This document shows, piece by piece, positions 8,301 to 21,300 of a DNA stretch of 64,000 nucleotides. The stretch is from JACJVV01 sp964581515 (GTDB taxonomy: Archaea; Nanobdellota; Nanobdellia; Woesearchaeales; JACJVV01): contig CAZOOV010000012.1 of the NCBI GenBank assembly GCA_964581515.1, positions 1 through 64,000 of the forward strand, given 5' to 3'. The notes beneath the pieces are model-generated. The model ran no database searches, was not told the DNA's origin, and saw only the letters and a program-made list of their open reading frames with translations. Made by a program: the position numbers and the translations under genes. The first letter of the stretch is position 1, and each line of letters opens with the position of its first letter.

Positions 8301-9155
8301 GCAAATCATGTATGTGCTTTAGTGACTGATCCAAATGGCAATTCTCCTAACATTTATTTAGGGACATCAATTAATTATCGTCTTGCAACAACTACTTCAT
8401 CAGGCAATACTGTTTATTCTTATGATTTAGGAGACGCTCTTGGTTCTTCTCTTAGAGAATGTGACACACGACAAGATGTGTTTGATAATTTTAATGGATG
8501 TGCAGATGATGTCAGCTTTAATGGAAAGAAAAGCATTGTGATATTTACAAGAGAATCTTTCGGCGGTAATGCAAATTATCTTACAGTACTTCAGAATTTA
8601 TTTCTTGATTTCATAAGTACATTGGTAGAATGGATAGCAAGAGGTACATTTACTTCAGGTTTTGATTATTCTTTATTTGATGATCTTGCAGATGATCTTT
8701 TCAGAGATTATGGTGGGGAATTACATCAAATCCCTAATTTTGAATGTAGTGAAAATGATGGTTGCATAGATGATCCTGCTAGCGGGAATTTTCCTTCACA
8801 TATTTGCGGAGAGAGAGGAAATCCACGAAAGATTTATGACCTAAATACATTATATATGTCAAAAATAGGAAATAAAAATATATATGGATTAGCAGAGTAT
8901 GAATCAACAAATGCACTTAATCCTGCGATAAGATTGTATGGTTTTATGTTTGAAGGATTTGATGAAGATGTTTGCAGTGTATTTAGGCCTTATATTACTG
9001 GGTACAAATGTAAGAGCGAAGGTAATAAAAAGTATTCAGTTAGTGTTGCAGCAAGGACACCTAGTGTTGAAATTTCATATCAAAGCCTTGTTGATTTAAC
9101 AATATACCCATGGGAGCAATGGAGGTTTATGTCAACATCAAATAGAATTCAATGA
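5346..9155 (+). CDS. Large secreted cysteine-rich surface protein
   Basis: 1,269 aa from the ATG at 5346. In-frame TTG (5331) and GTG (5334) lie inside the palindrome and are less likely starts. A signal peptide is visible: basic start, hydrophobic core at residues 8-24, then Ser-Ala-Tyr. The rest is extracellular in character, rich in Cys, Asp, Tyr, Trp and N-glycosylation sequons (NDT, NET, NGT), with repeated Cys-Cys pairs (QCCS, YCCG, ECCE) near residues 248, 482 and 802. There is no C-terminal membrane anchor. Near residues 1078-1110 it has a hydrophobic amphipathic stretch. I do not recognise a domain family. It opens a run of exported-protein genes and is 41 nt upstream of the next, so it is probably a structural part of the same surface assembly. 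Confidence 0.8.
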   Translation: MRRGGSYLKVVLFVLITGLILPLFSAYTWEPTFPDISVTFSGASFTETQTFSANCPFSYIVPDAGNYGPRPYKVIQRAAVPTKECDSLKIYAIVPNDNTEHLLETEDPSDCWSGYETACGDDYAGAIQGAWGNLERTGHHPPVPVLGIKDINWTGIDKICTINGLEGDYNFKLYSEPDNKHGVQPYCSFDPPYISVGLVPPGMSVVVAPYTLTPGSELLEVDWDNDTEWCSNVECGKGEYLEGVTVNQCCSAREMETYNYISYTNEDCTYVNNGMHLCYLSLHPSGEGIVTGNWLNDTNHFGEVIYEGCSDDQSTTNEDGREYLATPAYGWIYCDSDNFYDGSGTSGTSMNTHIVSVTDEDEYEHQVTHEYICAGWRAPHLYTIAECNSHYSNQGDLNRGRSESNNYGGMVSHGGESINLSDNKVYFCNNLSKWETDLDDYDRAGKDGKYCNDAKLPPTSYTSSRTTQNGEDANSLWTGGYCCGETDDWEGSFPSNRYDFNIYNEYYNDDDVNNETPYHLSNYPGACFNGWWQENETFLTIYEDDDNRGWDEESPHEAKEVMVWHGTFQGCAINSLNALTNKENSFLNDGKVQETIECAPSTMSTDIDKPFAGSFNSTNLTQYGFDQIGNVPSGALALCRDSPWGEYTDTDGGINYNVKGTACVDGGNVCFVDYCESDTVLREYYVFKSSADCVVLNENYVCSETCDDGRCTDAPIIDNNDFLLQLKHNPGSSFDGAGTQLIHDNEYCNIKNWSNQGRSFFCSYTEQWVEDQEFLQGDQGRTHLSFIPWVNETAQQAECCESTECWDGAMCVSSVYDTPLVLDSPYKIMNTRDDGFICKNGSWEWIYKKTSWDGVDEGYCLENTQCLVSSAGEHSLTNVYGPLHHEADEIGFILEPRCINNGEFYLDHYCENGTWTSRTKYVGLELYELVDGGTKDYTLYCDSYEKVLNNADYQLIHDFETVANKYFISNPQSGCMSYNGQSVPCANHVCALVTDPNGNSPNIYLGTSINYRLATTTSSGNTVYSYDLGDALGSSLRECDTRQDVFDNFNGCADDVSFNGKKSIVIFTRESFGGNANYLTVLQNLFLDFISTLVEWIARGTFTSGFDYSLFDDLADDLFRDYGGELHQIPNFECSENDGCIDDPASGNFPSHICGERGNPRKIYDLNTLYMSKIGNKNIYGLAEYESTNALNPAIRLYGFMFEGFDEDVCSVFRPYITGYKCKSEGNKKYSVSVAARTPSVEISYQSLVDLTIYPWEQWRFMSTSNRIQ

Positions 9156-9199
9156 TGATATACATAATTTAAGTTAAGAATTAAAAAGAGGAATGATTG

Positions 9200-12172
9200 A
9201 TGAAAAATAATAGTAATCGAAAATCGCAAGTAACTTTATTTATTATAATAGTAGTCGTTATGTTAGTGATTTTCTCAATATTTATGATTATTTTTTCACG
9301 AATGGGTAAACAGAAGATAAATAATGTAGGCAGAAATATTGATCAAGTAAAGATTGCATATGATGAATATGATTCTTACATGGAAAGTTGTTTACAAAAA
9401 CATCTTGAAGATGGCTTATATATCATTGGAAGACAGGGTGGATTTCTTTTTGAGGGACAAGATGGCAGTATTATAGATTTTGATATAATGTCTTCACCTA
9501 TCTTTTTTGATGATGGCTTTAACATGTATAATGTGACATATATTACTGATATTGGGGCAGATATTAAGATGCATTTGGATCCAGAATATCCTTGTTATCG
9601 AGAGATAACTTCAATGCCAAGTCATCTTGAAGGAAATGCATGTTTTGATGAATATTCTCATGAGTGGTCAGAAATAGATTGGTTCTTTTTTGGGAAATAT
9701 CAAGAAGTAAATTCCCCCATAAGAAATCTTGATGTGCCTTTATGTTCAGAAGCAGTCATTATAAATAATACTGGGGCAGATGGTTCAAGTTTTTCTCAAA
9801 CAATGTGTAATTCATCAGGTCTTGACGTTAAAAATCACTATTCCATCCAAAATCAATTAGAGAGTTATATTGAATTTAAAATGGATGAATGTTTTGAAAA
9901 TGGTAGGACATATATTCAGGATCAAATAGATGCTACTATTGTAGGAAAAGGAGATTTTAATGTGTCAATTATATTTGGTGATGATCATACTTCTGTTGAA
10001 ATAACTAATTTTCGTCTATCTCTTGATTTTGAACGTAGTCAGTCCAGTGCAAATGTATTTGAGTTCACAGCACGTACAGATGTTAGATTAAAGAAAATTT
10101 ATACTTTACTTTATGGTGGAGGTAATTATCTTAAGATTCCTTCTCTTGGAATTTTTCTTCCAGGACCCATTAGCGGTATTATTGATCTTGATATTGAAAA
10201 TTTAACATATGATATAGAGGCAGATTCTCATAAAATTACTAATTTTTATGATTTATATAATATTTCAATAAGACGAGTTTATGATGAATTTGGTTCATAC
10301 ATAAACATAACCGATTATGATTCTAATATAAGAGGGAAGCCATATGAATATTTTGTTAGAATGCCAAACAGAAGACCTGCTCTTGATTATGTGAGGGATA
10401 ATAGTGGTTCAAATGAGTATGATATATATTTGTATGAAGGTGAGTATCTTTCAATTTATCCATTAGCATTTGATCCAGATGATGAAGGGAAACTTGATCA
10501 TGATCTTTATTACGAATATACTGTGAAATATAATCCTGATAATGATTGGACTTGGAGACAAGATAATTTTACAAATAGTACGCTTTTCAAATTTGGTGAA
10601 GATGGTGGTGGATTTTGTACTCATCCAAAATATGGGGTAACAAAAAATAGATGTACACGATTTATTACTAATGAAAGTGATGTTGGGAATCATACTGTTA
10701 TAGTTAAAGTAAAAGATCGAGATGGTCTAGAAGACTGGCAAGAAGTTAAGATATTTATAGATCAACGGCCTAACCTATCATTTACTATAGAAAATTTTTA
10801 TGATACAGTACCTAATTCTTATATCTTTATGGAAGGTGGTGCTCAGCAAGAGAGATATATTGTCAGTCTTGAAGATCCTTTCATTCTTAATACTTCAGAA
10901 AGTAAATTTCCTTTTGGAGGGTATAATACTTTATCATGGACTGATACTATATATGATACAACTTATATTAACTTTAAACCATATTTACTTAGAAATAATT
11001 TCAGAAATAATTTCCCTTATGATTTTCTTGCAAATGAAACAGTAATAGTACACCCTGGTTATTCTAATTATGAATTAAATAATACTTTAAAGAAATTTCT
11101 TGCAAATTCTGAAAATATAAATATTAATGGCTTTGGAAATCCTCCAAATCCATCTAATGATAATGTACTTTCATATCTTCAACAATTGGATTCTTATTTG
11201 GGGATTTTTGAGATAGATGAGAAGTGGGGATATCCATTTAATCCAGGACTTAGTACTGTAGCAAGTAGAAGATCAAGTGTTCTTTTAAACCATTATTTTA
11301 AAGGGGGTTTTCATGGATCTGTTGAGGAAGATATATTCATTGTTGATTGCATCCCTTATAGAAGCGATACACCTAGTTATCCTTTTAATCTTGTTAGGAC
11401 ACTAAATGATAAGAGAAATATAAATCCTTATTTTAGTAATCACACATGTTGTTTAGGGGATATTAGTAATCCTTTAACATGGGAGTATAAAACTCCAGAG
11501 AGTGAATGTTATAATAGTTATGAGATTGGTACTTATTCAGATTTTATTATTGATGAAAGTACAAATATCTCTCAAGAGGTGTTTATTGCTTTAAATGAAA
11601 GTTTTGACATATTTAATGCAGAATATAATCTTGGGCAGATTTTATCTCCTGAAGATGATTCTTTAGATAGATATGCAAGAATCTTGAAAGGAGAATGTAA
11701 TGATGCAAGTAATGAAAGAGGTAATTATTGTAAACCTGTAGAATTTTCTATATTGAAACTTCCTTATTGTGGAGTGAAATGGGGTTCACAGGATTATACA
11801 ATCTCTGAGACAACACCTCTCTCACGGATTCAAGGTTATTATGATTTTAATATATATGATCCTGATTACTGTGTATGTAGAAATGGTGGTTCACAAGTTT
11901 ATGATATAACTGGAGCGGATAGTTCTAAGTATTGTTGTTTTGATGCAGCGGGTCTTCCAAGTCATGTGAGTGATTTACCTTGTAATGTTCAACCATGTGC
12001 AGAATATCCTAATACTATTGGTACAACTACTTTTTTTGCACCAAATTATGGACCTTGGTGTGGTTGCGGAGGTAATCCCACAGATACTACAATAAATGGA
12101 ACAAAATTTTGTTGTAATCCTTATGGTGGGCAGAATGAAATTTATATAAATCCTGCAGATTGTGTTCCTTGA
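9200..12172 (+). CDS. Large pilin-like-anchored surface protein with Cys-rich C-terminus
   Basis: 990 aa from the ATG at 9200, preceded by AGAGGA; an in-frame TTG is 3 nt upstream. The N-terminus has the class III pattern: Arg-Lys-Ser-Gln (residues 7-10) then a long hydrophobic helix (11-32), so it may be processed by a prepilin-type peptidase or stay anchored. The middle (about 410-520) looks like a beta-sandwich/cadherin-like module with D-P-D-D-E. Near residues 675-700 a LSTVASRRSSVLLNHY stretch faintly recalls the OmpA-type LSxxRA motif, which I do not press. The last 250 residues are Cys-rich (HTCC, YCCF, CGCGG, FCC). It is probably an extracellular partner of the other giant proteins around it. 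Confidence 0.78.
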   Translation: MKNNSNRKSQVTLFIIIVVVMLVIFSIFMIIFSRMGKQKINNVGRNIDQVKIAYDEYDSYMESCLQKHLEDGLYIIGRQGGFLFEGQDGSIIDFDIMSSPIFFDDGFNMYNVTYITDIGADIKMHLDPEYPCYREITSMPSHLEGNACFDEYSHEWSEIDWFFFGKYQEVNSPIRNLDVPLCSEAVIINNTGADGSSFSQTMCNSSGLDVKNHYSIQNQLESYIEFKMDECFENGRTYIQDQIDATIVGKGDFNVSIIFGDDHTSVEITNFRLSLDFERSQSSANVFEFTARTDVRLKKIYTLLYGGGNYLKIPSLGIFLPGPISGIIDLDIENLTYDIEADSHKITNFYDLYNISIRRVYDEFGSYINITDYDSNIRGKPYEYFVRMPNRRPALDYVRDNSGSNEYDIYLYEGEYLSIYPLAFDPDDEGKLDHDLYYEYTVKYNPDNDWTWRQDNFTNSTLFKFGEDGGGFCTHPKYGVTKNRCTRFITNESDVGNHTVIVKVKDRDGLEDWQEVKIFIDQRPNLSFTIENFYDTVPNSYIFMEGGAQQERYIVSLEDPFILNTSESKFPFGGYNTLSWTDTIYDTTYINFKPYLLRNNFRNNFPYDFLANETVIVHPGYSNYELNNTLKKFLANSENININGFGNPPNPSNDNVLSYLQQLDSYLGIFEIDEKWGYPFNPGLSTVASRRSSVLLNHYFKGGFHGSVEEDIFIVDCIPYRSDTPSYPFNLVRTLNDKRNINPYFSNHTCCLGDISNPLTWEYKTPESECYNSYEIGTYSDFIIDESTNISQEVFIALNESFDIFNAEYNLGQILSPEDDSLDRYARILKGECNDASNERGNYCKPVEFSILKLPYCGVKWGSQDYTISETTPLSRIQGYYDFNIYDPDYCVCRNGGSQVYDITGADSSKYCCFDAAGLPSHVSDLPCNVQPCAEYPNTIGTTTFFAPNYGPWCGCGGNPTDTTINGTKFCCNPYGGQNEIYINPADCVP

Positions 12173-12369
12173 TAAAAATATTTTACTTCTTTTTTATTAA
12201 TTTATTCTATTAATTATTATTAATTATATTAATTATTATATTATTATTGAATTGAACTCATTCTAACGAAAAGCACTAAACAAAGTTTATGGTTTTCTAA
12301 CGAAAACTATATAAATGCAACTACTGAATTTAACTACATTAGTAGGGTGTTAAAAAAAGCGGTGTTAGC
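12173..12369 (+). promoter_or_regulatory. Promoter region of the giant surface gene: direct repeats, TATA box, Shine-Dalgarno
   Basis: The first 80 bases are extremely AT-rich (TTATTAAT-type runs), suiting transcription termination. TTCTAACGAAAA then occurs twice, at 12261-12272 and 12295-12306, 34 bp apart. The second copy touches TATATAAA at 12308-12315 and so covers the BRE position. A GGTG Shine-Dalgarno (12361-12364) precedes the ATG at 12370 by 5 nt, so this mRNA has a leader of about 30 nt. The duplicated 12-mer is probably a binding site for a regulator. Confidence 0.55.
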
Positions 12370-15300
12370 ATGAACATATTAGGTATGCCTGAGAGACAGA
12401 TTCAGTTAGCAAAGTATTCTATCTTATTGATAATTTCTATTATGTTTATTAGTCTTGTTTCTGCTGATGATTGGTGTTGTGTAAGTTCACCAAATCAGAC
12501 AGCTTATTGTATTGAATTTGTAGATGATACTGCTGCATATGCAGCTGGATGTGATTCAGGAAGTGCAGTTAATAATATTTGTGCGTTTACAGAATGTAGT
12601 ACTCTTGGTACTTGTGTAACAAATGTTTGTGATTGGACTACAAAAGATAATTGTTTTGGAGGTTCTTTTCATGATTTAGCAGTTCTTTCTGAAGTTGATG
12701 AGTGCATCTATAGTTGTTGTGTGTTGAATTCTGATACGCAACCTATCCCTATTGGAGGATATATTGGAGATGGTGATTTTGAGCAGTATTGTAAAGATCC
12801 AGAAGTGGATGGAACATATTATGCTATACAATGTGATCTTGTACAAGATTTGACAGGTACGTATGGATCTATTACAGGTTCTGTTGAAGATACTAATGGA
12901 AATCCACTTGCAAATGTTGAAGTGTTTGCAGGGCCTTATTCTGTAGTTACTGATAGTAATGGAAATTATAGATTAGATTCTCAACCGATTGGTACATATA
13001 TTATGAAAGCATATCTTGTCAATTATCAACGATCAACTAATTTAGTTGAAGTCACTGTAACAAGTGGCACAATATCTTCAGCTGCAACAATTATCATGGT
13101 ATATGATACAAGTGCATTAGTTCATCTTTCAGGTAAAGTTGAAGATGATTATAGTAATGGAATTCCTCTTGCAACAGTAAGTGTAGGTCAATTTACTGTA
13201 TTGACAGATAGTAAGGGTTATTATGAGATGTCTAAGCCTCTTTCTGAAGGTACACATACTATAAGTGCTTTTAAGATAGGATATTCGACTGATTCAAGAC
13301 CAGTGAGCGTACAACCAGGTGGTAGATATTCAAGTGAAGATTTTACATTAAGTCAGACAGGTATAGAAAGTGGTTGTAATGATGGTGTTGTTAATGGTCC
13401 AGATGAGGAATGTGATACACCTGATGATTCTGCATGTCCTGGAGAATGTGATAGTAATTGTAAATGTCCTTTAACATGTACTGAGATGAATTATTATTGC
13501 TCAGACATTGAATATCAATGTTCTAATGTCAATGGACAGACTATGTCTACTTTTAATGATGACTGTGATACCATATATAATCAAGGAGTTGGTGGCGGAT
13601 TTTGTTGTAGTGATGAACCTACACTCTTGCCTGATTGTAGACATGGTGAGACAGCTTCAAATGCAGATATTAGTACAACAAATGTTGTTGGTAGTGGAGG
13701 AACACTTTGTAAATGCGGAGAATACATCAGAGATACTGAAGATTCAACAGTTGGAAATTATATTTATTGTTGCTATAATGGTACAGATAGATATTTTGAT
13801 TCTGCACAATGCGATACACCTGGTTCTATTGAAGGGCTTGTATCATACAATGGACAACCGCTTAAAGATGTTGCTGTAACACTTTCTGCAATCTATTCTA
13901 CAGTATCAAATGATACTTCAGGAATAAACTATCGCTTGGATTCAGTAGCACCAGGAAATTATACATTGACAGCAAGCGCTCTTGGTTATGCGTATTATTC
14001 TGCGAATATAGAAATAACATCTGGTCAAACATTAACATATTATATACAAATGAGTGAGGAACCAGGATTAGATACTCCTTTAACATTGTCGCTCTCTGCT
14101 GTAAAAGGTTATTCTCATATTGAGCTTACAATAACTGTCTCTGATACTTCTGCAATTGAATATTATGAAATTGATAGAGATGATGGGATGCAATTCAGAG
14201 TGAATGTATCTGATATATCTTTAGTTTATTCATTCATTGATACACATACAATATGGTCAACTACTTATACATATAATGTGACAGCTTACGCTCCTGCAAT
14301 AGAGATTGTATATGATCATCAATCTATAACAACTGGACATAGCGCTTGTGAAGGAGTTTTTGATACAGATCAATTCTGTGCAAGTGCAATTTGTTTTCTT
14401 GCCAAGACAAATGAATATTGTGGATTAAATGATATATCTCCTTTTACTTATAGACTTAAATGCAGTTCAAATAATTTTCTGATGTATGCAGATACTGCTT
14501 CAAATTCATTATGTGCTGATACTTGTATTGTAACTGGTCCTGGAACTACAGCTTGCAATGGTAATGATGCTTGTGAAAGTTTAGGAGTGCCACCTTTATT
14601 TACACCATATGCTTCAGATTCCTCAAATATATTTGGACTTTATTATGATGAAGATTATTCAGGAGAGACTTGTGTAGAAACATCCAGCGGAGGATATAAA
14701 TTCTGTTATTATGATTATTTCTATTCAGATATATTTGATAGGACAAGTAATTATAATAGATTTACAACAGTCGATCAATGTATATCATGCAGTAAGACTG
14801 GATTTTGTTATAATTATCAATCAGAAGATTCTTGTTTAACGGATAGTTGTAATTATGGACTTAATTATGGTACCTCATGTGCATGGTTTGATACTTATCC
14901 TGAAATTGGAAAGGGAATATGCTATTCTAATGATACAACAACAACAGATTTTTGTGAGACATGTGATGTTACAAATCCTGTCTTTTATAATCATAATTGT
15001 TCTCAAGATATATGTAGCCTACTTGGTTATTGTTATTCTTCAACTGCAGGAATGAGCTGTACTAAATGCAGTACATTATCTACATGTAGTATTTTTGATG
15101 GGAACCAAGAAGCATGTCATGGAAATTCAAGCGGATATAGTCTTGTAGGTTATCCTCAATTATCTGGACTTGTATGTAATAGTTCAACAATTATTGAGAA
15201 AAGTGATGATTCATGTGGAATTGGTTTTTGTAAATATTCAGGTAGTAGCTGCATTAAAGATGCAAATGATGATAATACTAGTGATTGTGTAGGCGCTGTT

Positions 15301-18300
15301 GATGAAATTAGTTGTGAACAAGATAGGACTGTACCAAATACATTATTTACGGCTCAGAATTATATAAGTCAAAGTTATAAATTTTTATCATTCAGTGTGG
15401 ATCTTTCAAATACAAACACATATTATTGTTTATCTGATGAAGGATCTTATTGCTGTCCTAGTCATCTTATAAGCGGAGGCAATGTAGAGTTGCCAAATGG
15501 AAATTATGACTATACTAATCTTGAAGCTAAGAAAGTATTATGGTATTTTTCATCATCTGAGTTCGGTAATCCTGAAGCAATCATGAACACAACTCTTTTA
15601 ATTGATACAAAAGCACCGCAATTTACTATTTCATCACCGGTCATAACTAATAGTACACTTGGGTATGATCTTTCTGATATTACATTCACTGTGTCGACAC
15701 ATGAACCTAGTTATGATTGTTCAGATTCTATTTCAGGTGTACAAACAGGTTCTTACCTTAGTAATTCAGTAGTTGATACAACTGAAACAATAACATTTGC
15801 TGGATATCCTGATGGCACATATACTTATCAAGTTTCATGTAAAGATCTTTATGGAAATACAAATTCTACAAGTATAGAAATAGAAGTTGATAGAATAAAA
15901 TTAATTGATAATCCACAACCAAATTGGATAACAAGAACAAATTCAACAGTTGATTTATCTGTCTGGACACTTGATAAAGAATATCCTTGTTATTTTAGTA
16001 TGTTTGATCCAAGAATAGAAGTTGAAACGCGTTATCCAACTGTTACTTATCAGAGTGGGGATTATAAATATGAATCTGTAGGGCATGATTTGATAAATTC
16101 TGATACATATCAATATCAAATTACATGTTACACTGATGTTAGTAAATCTGTAGTTGCTGATAGGACATCACAAATATTTACAATTGATATGGAGCCTACA
16201 ACAAGTAATATATGGGTAGATGATAATGGTGTATATGAAGCTGTGGATCCTGAGGATTATTATACTAATCCGATTATAAAAATAAATTGTACTGATACTT
16301 ATCAGGGTCCACCAAGGGAATTTGGTTGTTCTCAGATAGATTATTGTATCAATTTAGGAACTGCGTGTACTCCTACTGCTGGAACAACAGTGAATAATGA
16401 TTCATATGCATTTAGTCCTGTTGTTACTGATAGCGGTTATTATTACATCTGTGTTCAGACTCAGGATGCTGGTGGAAATACAGAACTAGCATATTGTGAG
16501 ACTATGAATATAGATCTACTGCCCCCTACTGTAGAAATATTACTTCCTGCAGATTATAATGTGATTGGTGTGCCTAATTTTGATTTTAACGGTAACTGGA
16601 ATGACCAATTAAGACCTTCAGCAATGTATGCAAAAATTGTGAATGAAAACGGTTATCAAATGACTGTTGGTCAACTTTCAATCACTGGAACATCTGGAAC
16701 TGGAACATTTGCAGGAACTACAACATTAAACAGGCTGTATGCTGGACTTAATACTTTGACTGTTGTTGCAATTGATCAATCTGGAAATTATAAGACTGAT
16801 TCAGTATACTTTTATTATGATGTATTCCCTCCTGATATAGATAAAGCAGAGATCTGGGGAGAAAATATTGCTGATCAGGGTGCAACATGGACAATAGGTG
16901 GCGGTGGTGTTGAAAATACAGTAATCGATTTAGAATTTTTTGAAATTGTAGTGGATGAGGTTATTGAAGATGATCATGAATATGGATATAGGCTTTTAGT
17001 GAAACTTACAACAAATGATTATCAATACCTTGATATAAATAATATGTGGAGCAATGATGTTGCAGGTAATGTAACTATCACTGAAGTTGCAGACCCTACT
17101 ATAACATATAATGCAAATCTTACTTATAATGCTACAGATAATACATATTATGCTCTTTTTACAGATATTTTTGAACTTGGAAATCATACTGTGGAGTATT
17201 TTGTAGAAGATAATTTTGCAAATAAGAATGATTATATGCATTCTTTTTATGTGAATGATACAACAGAACCTTTCTTTGAAGTACAGATTATGGATTCATC
17301 AGGACAAAATGTAAGCAGTCTACAATATGGTTCATATACTGTGGTGATTACACCATCAGAACCTATATCTGAACTTAAATATCTGAATTATACATTTGAT
17401 AGCAAGATTAAAGCAGTACAATTGACACAAACAAGTGGGAATGAATTACGTGGAGATCTTATACTTTCTACTTCAGATCTTGATCTCTTGGAACTATCAA
17501 ATAAACGTGCGACATTCAGCATACTTGGTGAGGATATGCATGGTCTTTTAGGATCTACTATCACTTTCATAAAGTATTTTTATATCAACACAGCGGGGCC
17601 TCTAAAGCCAGAGATATTTACTCCAGATATAAGCGTTATACCTACTGCTTATTCACAAGACCCTAATTATGTGATTGAAGGGAGAGTATACAAAGATCAA
17701 GATGAGGGTCTTCGTGATGGTACTGTAAAAATGAGGAGAAATACACTTGAAGCTGATTATAGCAGTTCAAGTTGGATTGAAGAAGGAACAACTGGCACAA
17801 TGACTAATAATTTGCACCATAAATGGGATCCACAGACTTATGGTGATCTTATAACTTTCAAAGATAATAATACAATAAATCTTCATGATTACAACGATAG
17901 TTTTGTAGTGGGCAGATATATCGGATTTGATACAAATCCAAGACAGAATGAGAAGTTATATAGGATTGTTTCCAAGGTTTTCACTAATAATGATGGTGTT
18001 AAACAACTTTATGATATTGTTGTTGACCCTGCAATTACTGGTTATGAAGGGCTTAGTTCAGGAGATCAATTCCAGGAAGTAATACATGTCTATGATAAGG
18101 AAGCTCCTGATGGTTGGTTTAACATGAGTGTTGTACTTGATCAAGGAAATAATTATTTCTTTGCAAGTGGATTTGAAGGAAATAATGAAGGTTCATATTC
18201 AGATATATTTGCTATCATATATGATAATCTTGTTCCTGAAATAATAAATAATTCTCCTGCAGATGGTACTGTAACAGGGGATACTAATGTGCCTGTATAT

Positions 18301-21300
18301 GTTTATGTTGATCCAACAGGTTCAAATGTATCAAGTTATTCTATGTTTATTAATCGTCAGAGTGTGCCATTAACTTTGGATTATGATTCAGGATATGCAA
18401 AAATTAGCTATAATTATGAAGAATCATTGACAACTGGAAATTATTCTGTGAATTTTGGAGTAGCAGATATGGCAGGAAATTATAAGTCACATAATTGGTC
18501 TTTTACTATTGATTCCTCAGCACCACATGATCCTACAATTACACCTAATTCAATGATTAGTGATTTAACACCATTAATCACAATAACATTCCCTCAAGAA
18601 GTTATTTTGGATGAAGTTATCGTTGAGGGAACATCAGTTACATATTCATTGAATACTACTTCATTGATGAATTATGATGGAACAAGTTATACTTATCAAA
18701 TAACAAGTGCAAATCCTACATTTAGTGGTGAATATGAAGTTCAGGTTAAAGCAAGGAGAAAAGTTGGTGAAGGTTATGGTAATCAAGGTTCTTTTACTCA
18801 AGCATTTATTGTTGATACAACACCTCCAGTCATTACGCAAATAACAGATAATATTCAAAACCCTTATCTTCCTGTATATATATTATTGACGACAGATGAA
18901 AATGCAATATGTAGATATGGTTTTTATGATGGAACTTATGATGATCTTACAAATGGTGCACTTGTTGAGACATATTCAACAGAACACACTCTTCCAGTCT
19001 ATGAATTAATGGCACTTAATACTAATGCTTATGTTGGATGTGTTGATATGGCGGGCAATAAGATGACACAACTTGAGATTGTCAATATAAGTGTGGATTC
19101 ATTATTGTTCCCTGCACCTAAAATACATATACCTGAATCTACAACAGAAGTTGTGACTTTAAATCAATTTAATATTATAGGGAGCACTTTTGATGAGATT
19201 GATCCTTTGATGTGGGTACCTAGTGTTAATCTTATTCTTGGCAGGAGCCGTTATTTTTATACAAATGATGTTGAATTTGAACAGAATTTTTATACCACAT
19301 CACTTCCTTTAGTAAACATAACAGCAGTGGATCCTACTGGGGGATTTTCACATGATCAATCTGCAAATGCTATAGTGGTACAAGATGCATCAGGTGTTTT
19401 TCAACCAGGATATTATGTTGATTTCAGTCAAAATAGAAGAAATAATTATACTCTCTATAATATTAAATCTGTGATTGATATTGCTGAATCTATGATTGTT
19501 GATATGAAAATGGTCACTTTTTATGATGAGCTTCCTGGTAATCTTGATACTAGCCAAACATTGTATGTTTATAATCAAAGAGCACCTTCTGGATGGTTTG
19601 AGTATTTGATGCCACTATCTGAAGGAAATAATTTCTTTTATGCTGCTGCACAAAATAGTTTTGGAGAAGGTGAAAGAACAAGCATCTATAATATAGTTAA
19701 AGATACAAGTAATCCTGAATTATATGATGAGTTCCCTCATCAAGGTGAAGTAATAGGAGAAGAAGATATTGAAGTTAGTGTTATTGCTGATGGAACATCA
19801 TCAAATATTGAGTCTGTAGATTTCAAAATAGATTCAGTACCTGTTAGTGCACAAATACAATATATTGAGGATTATGAATCAAAACTCTTTTATCAGACAA
19901 CAAGAAATAATGGAATACATTATGTCTATGTAAAAGCAATCGATGGTTCAGGTAATTCTGCAAGTAAAAATTGGTCATTTGAAATTGACGCAAGCGTACC
20001 TGAAAGGCCAAATATTTATCCTAATACTTATATTAATGATACTCAACCTACAATTGATATACAATTCAATGATATTGTATCTCTTAAATCAGCTAAGTTA
20101 ATTGGACTCGATAATGGATATAATAAAGACTTTACAAGTTCAGTAGGAAATTTAACTAATGATAGATTTGTATATCCTTCAGTAGATAATCTTGGACAAC
20201 AAAATATGGAATTGGAATATAAAGTTGAAGTGAGAGCAAGCAAGATTGGAATTGTTAGTCCAGGTACAGGATTTTGGTATGAAAAATTTGTTGTTGACAG
20301 AAGAGCTCCTGATGTAATAGATTTCCCAGAAGAGATAACAACATCACAAATCCCTGTTGAGTTCCTTATGATTACTGATGAAGATTCAATGTGTAGATTT
20401 AGTGAAACAGATAAGACTTATTATGAAATGGAAAATGATCTTGATGAGGATTTTATTGAATATCATTTTGCATCAGCGCAAGTTTCATCTTCAAAGACAC
20501 AGATGTATATAAGATGTAGAGATGTTGCAGGTAATGTGATGGATAGTTCTATAGTAATAGGAATAAATCAAGATGCTAGTCCTATAAGATGTGGTGATGG
20601 TGTAATTGACGGTGCAGAAACATGTGATAGTAATAGCCTCGGAGGAGTATCTAATTGTGCAGATTTAGGCTATATCAGTGGTAGTATATCATGTATCCCT
20701 CCTGGACAGCCAAATCAATGTCAATTTAATCTTACAAGCTGTGTTTCAAGAACATGTCAAGAGGACTTGGATTGTGATGATGATATGATCTGTGTAGATG
20801 GTTCATGTATTCTTGGTTGTTATGATGATTCCGATTGTGCTTCTGGAAAAATATGTAGTTCAGGACAATGTGTTGTTGATGGTGAAGAAGAACCTACTTT
20901 ATGTGGTAATGATGTTGTTGAACCTGGTGAAACATGTGATGGTAATGATTGGGGTAGGGTTTCGGGATGTTCAGATATACCTGGGTTTGTCTCAGGAATA
21001 CTTAAGTGCAATCAAAATAATTGTCATTTTGATACTGAGTTGTGTGAGAAAAAACCAGTAGAATGTAATAATGGGGTTATTGAAGAAGGAGAACAATGTG
21101 AAAATGGTGTTGGAAATAAGACTTGTGAATCATTTGGACTTATTAGTGGAACATTGGGATGTACAGATTGTATGTTTGACACTACTGGTTGTGATGGGGA
21201 AGTTGGTCTTTGTGATGATGGTGTTGTAAATATAGGTGAACAATGTGATACTCCTGTATATCCTTTAAGTTCTTGCAGTGAAATGAATTCAAATTTTGTC

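Noticed and set aside
9200..12172. OmpA-like peptidoglycan-binding motif in the 990-aa protein
   Set aside because: Only a short LS..RR..VLLNHY resemblance; too weak, and archaea lack peptidoglycan.
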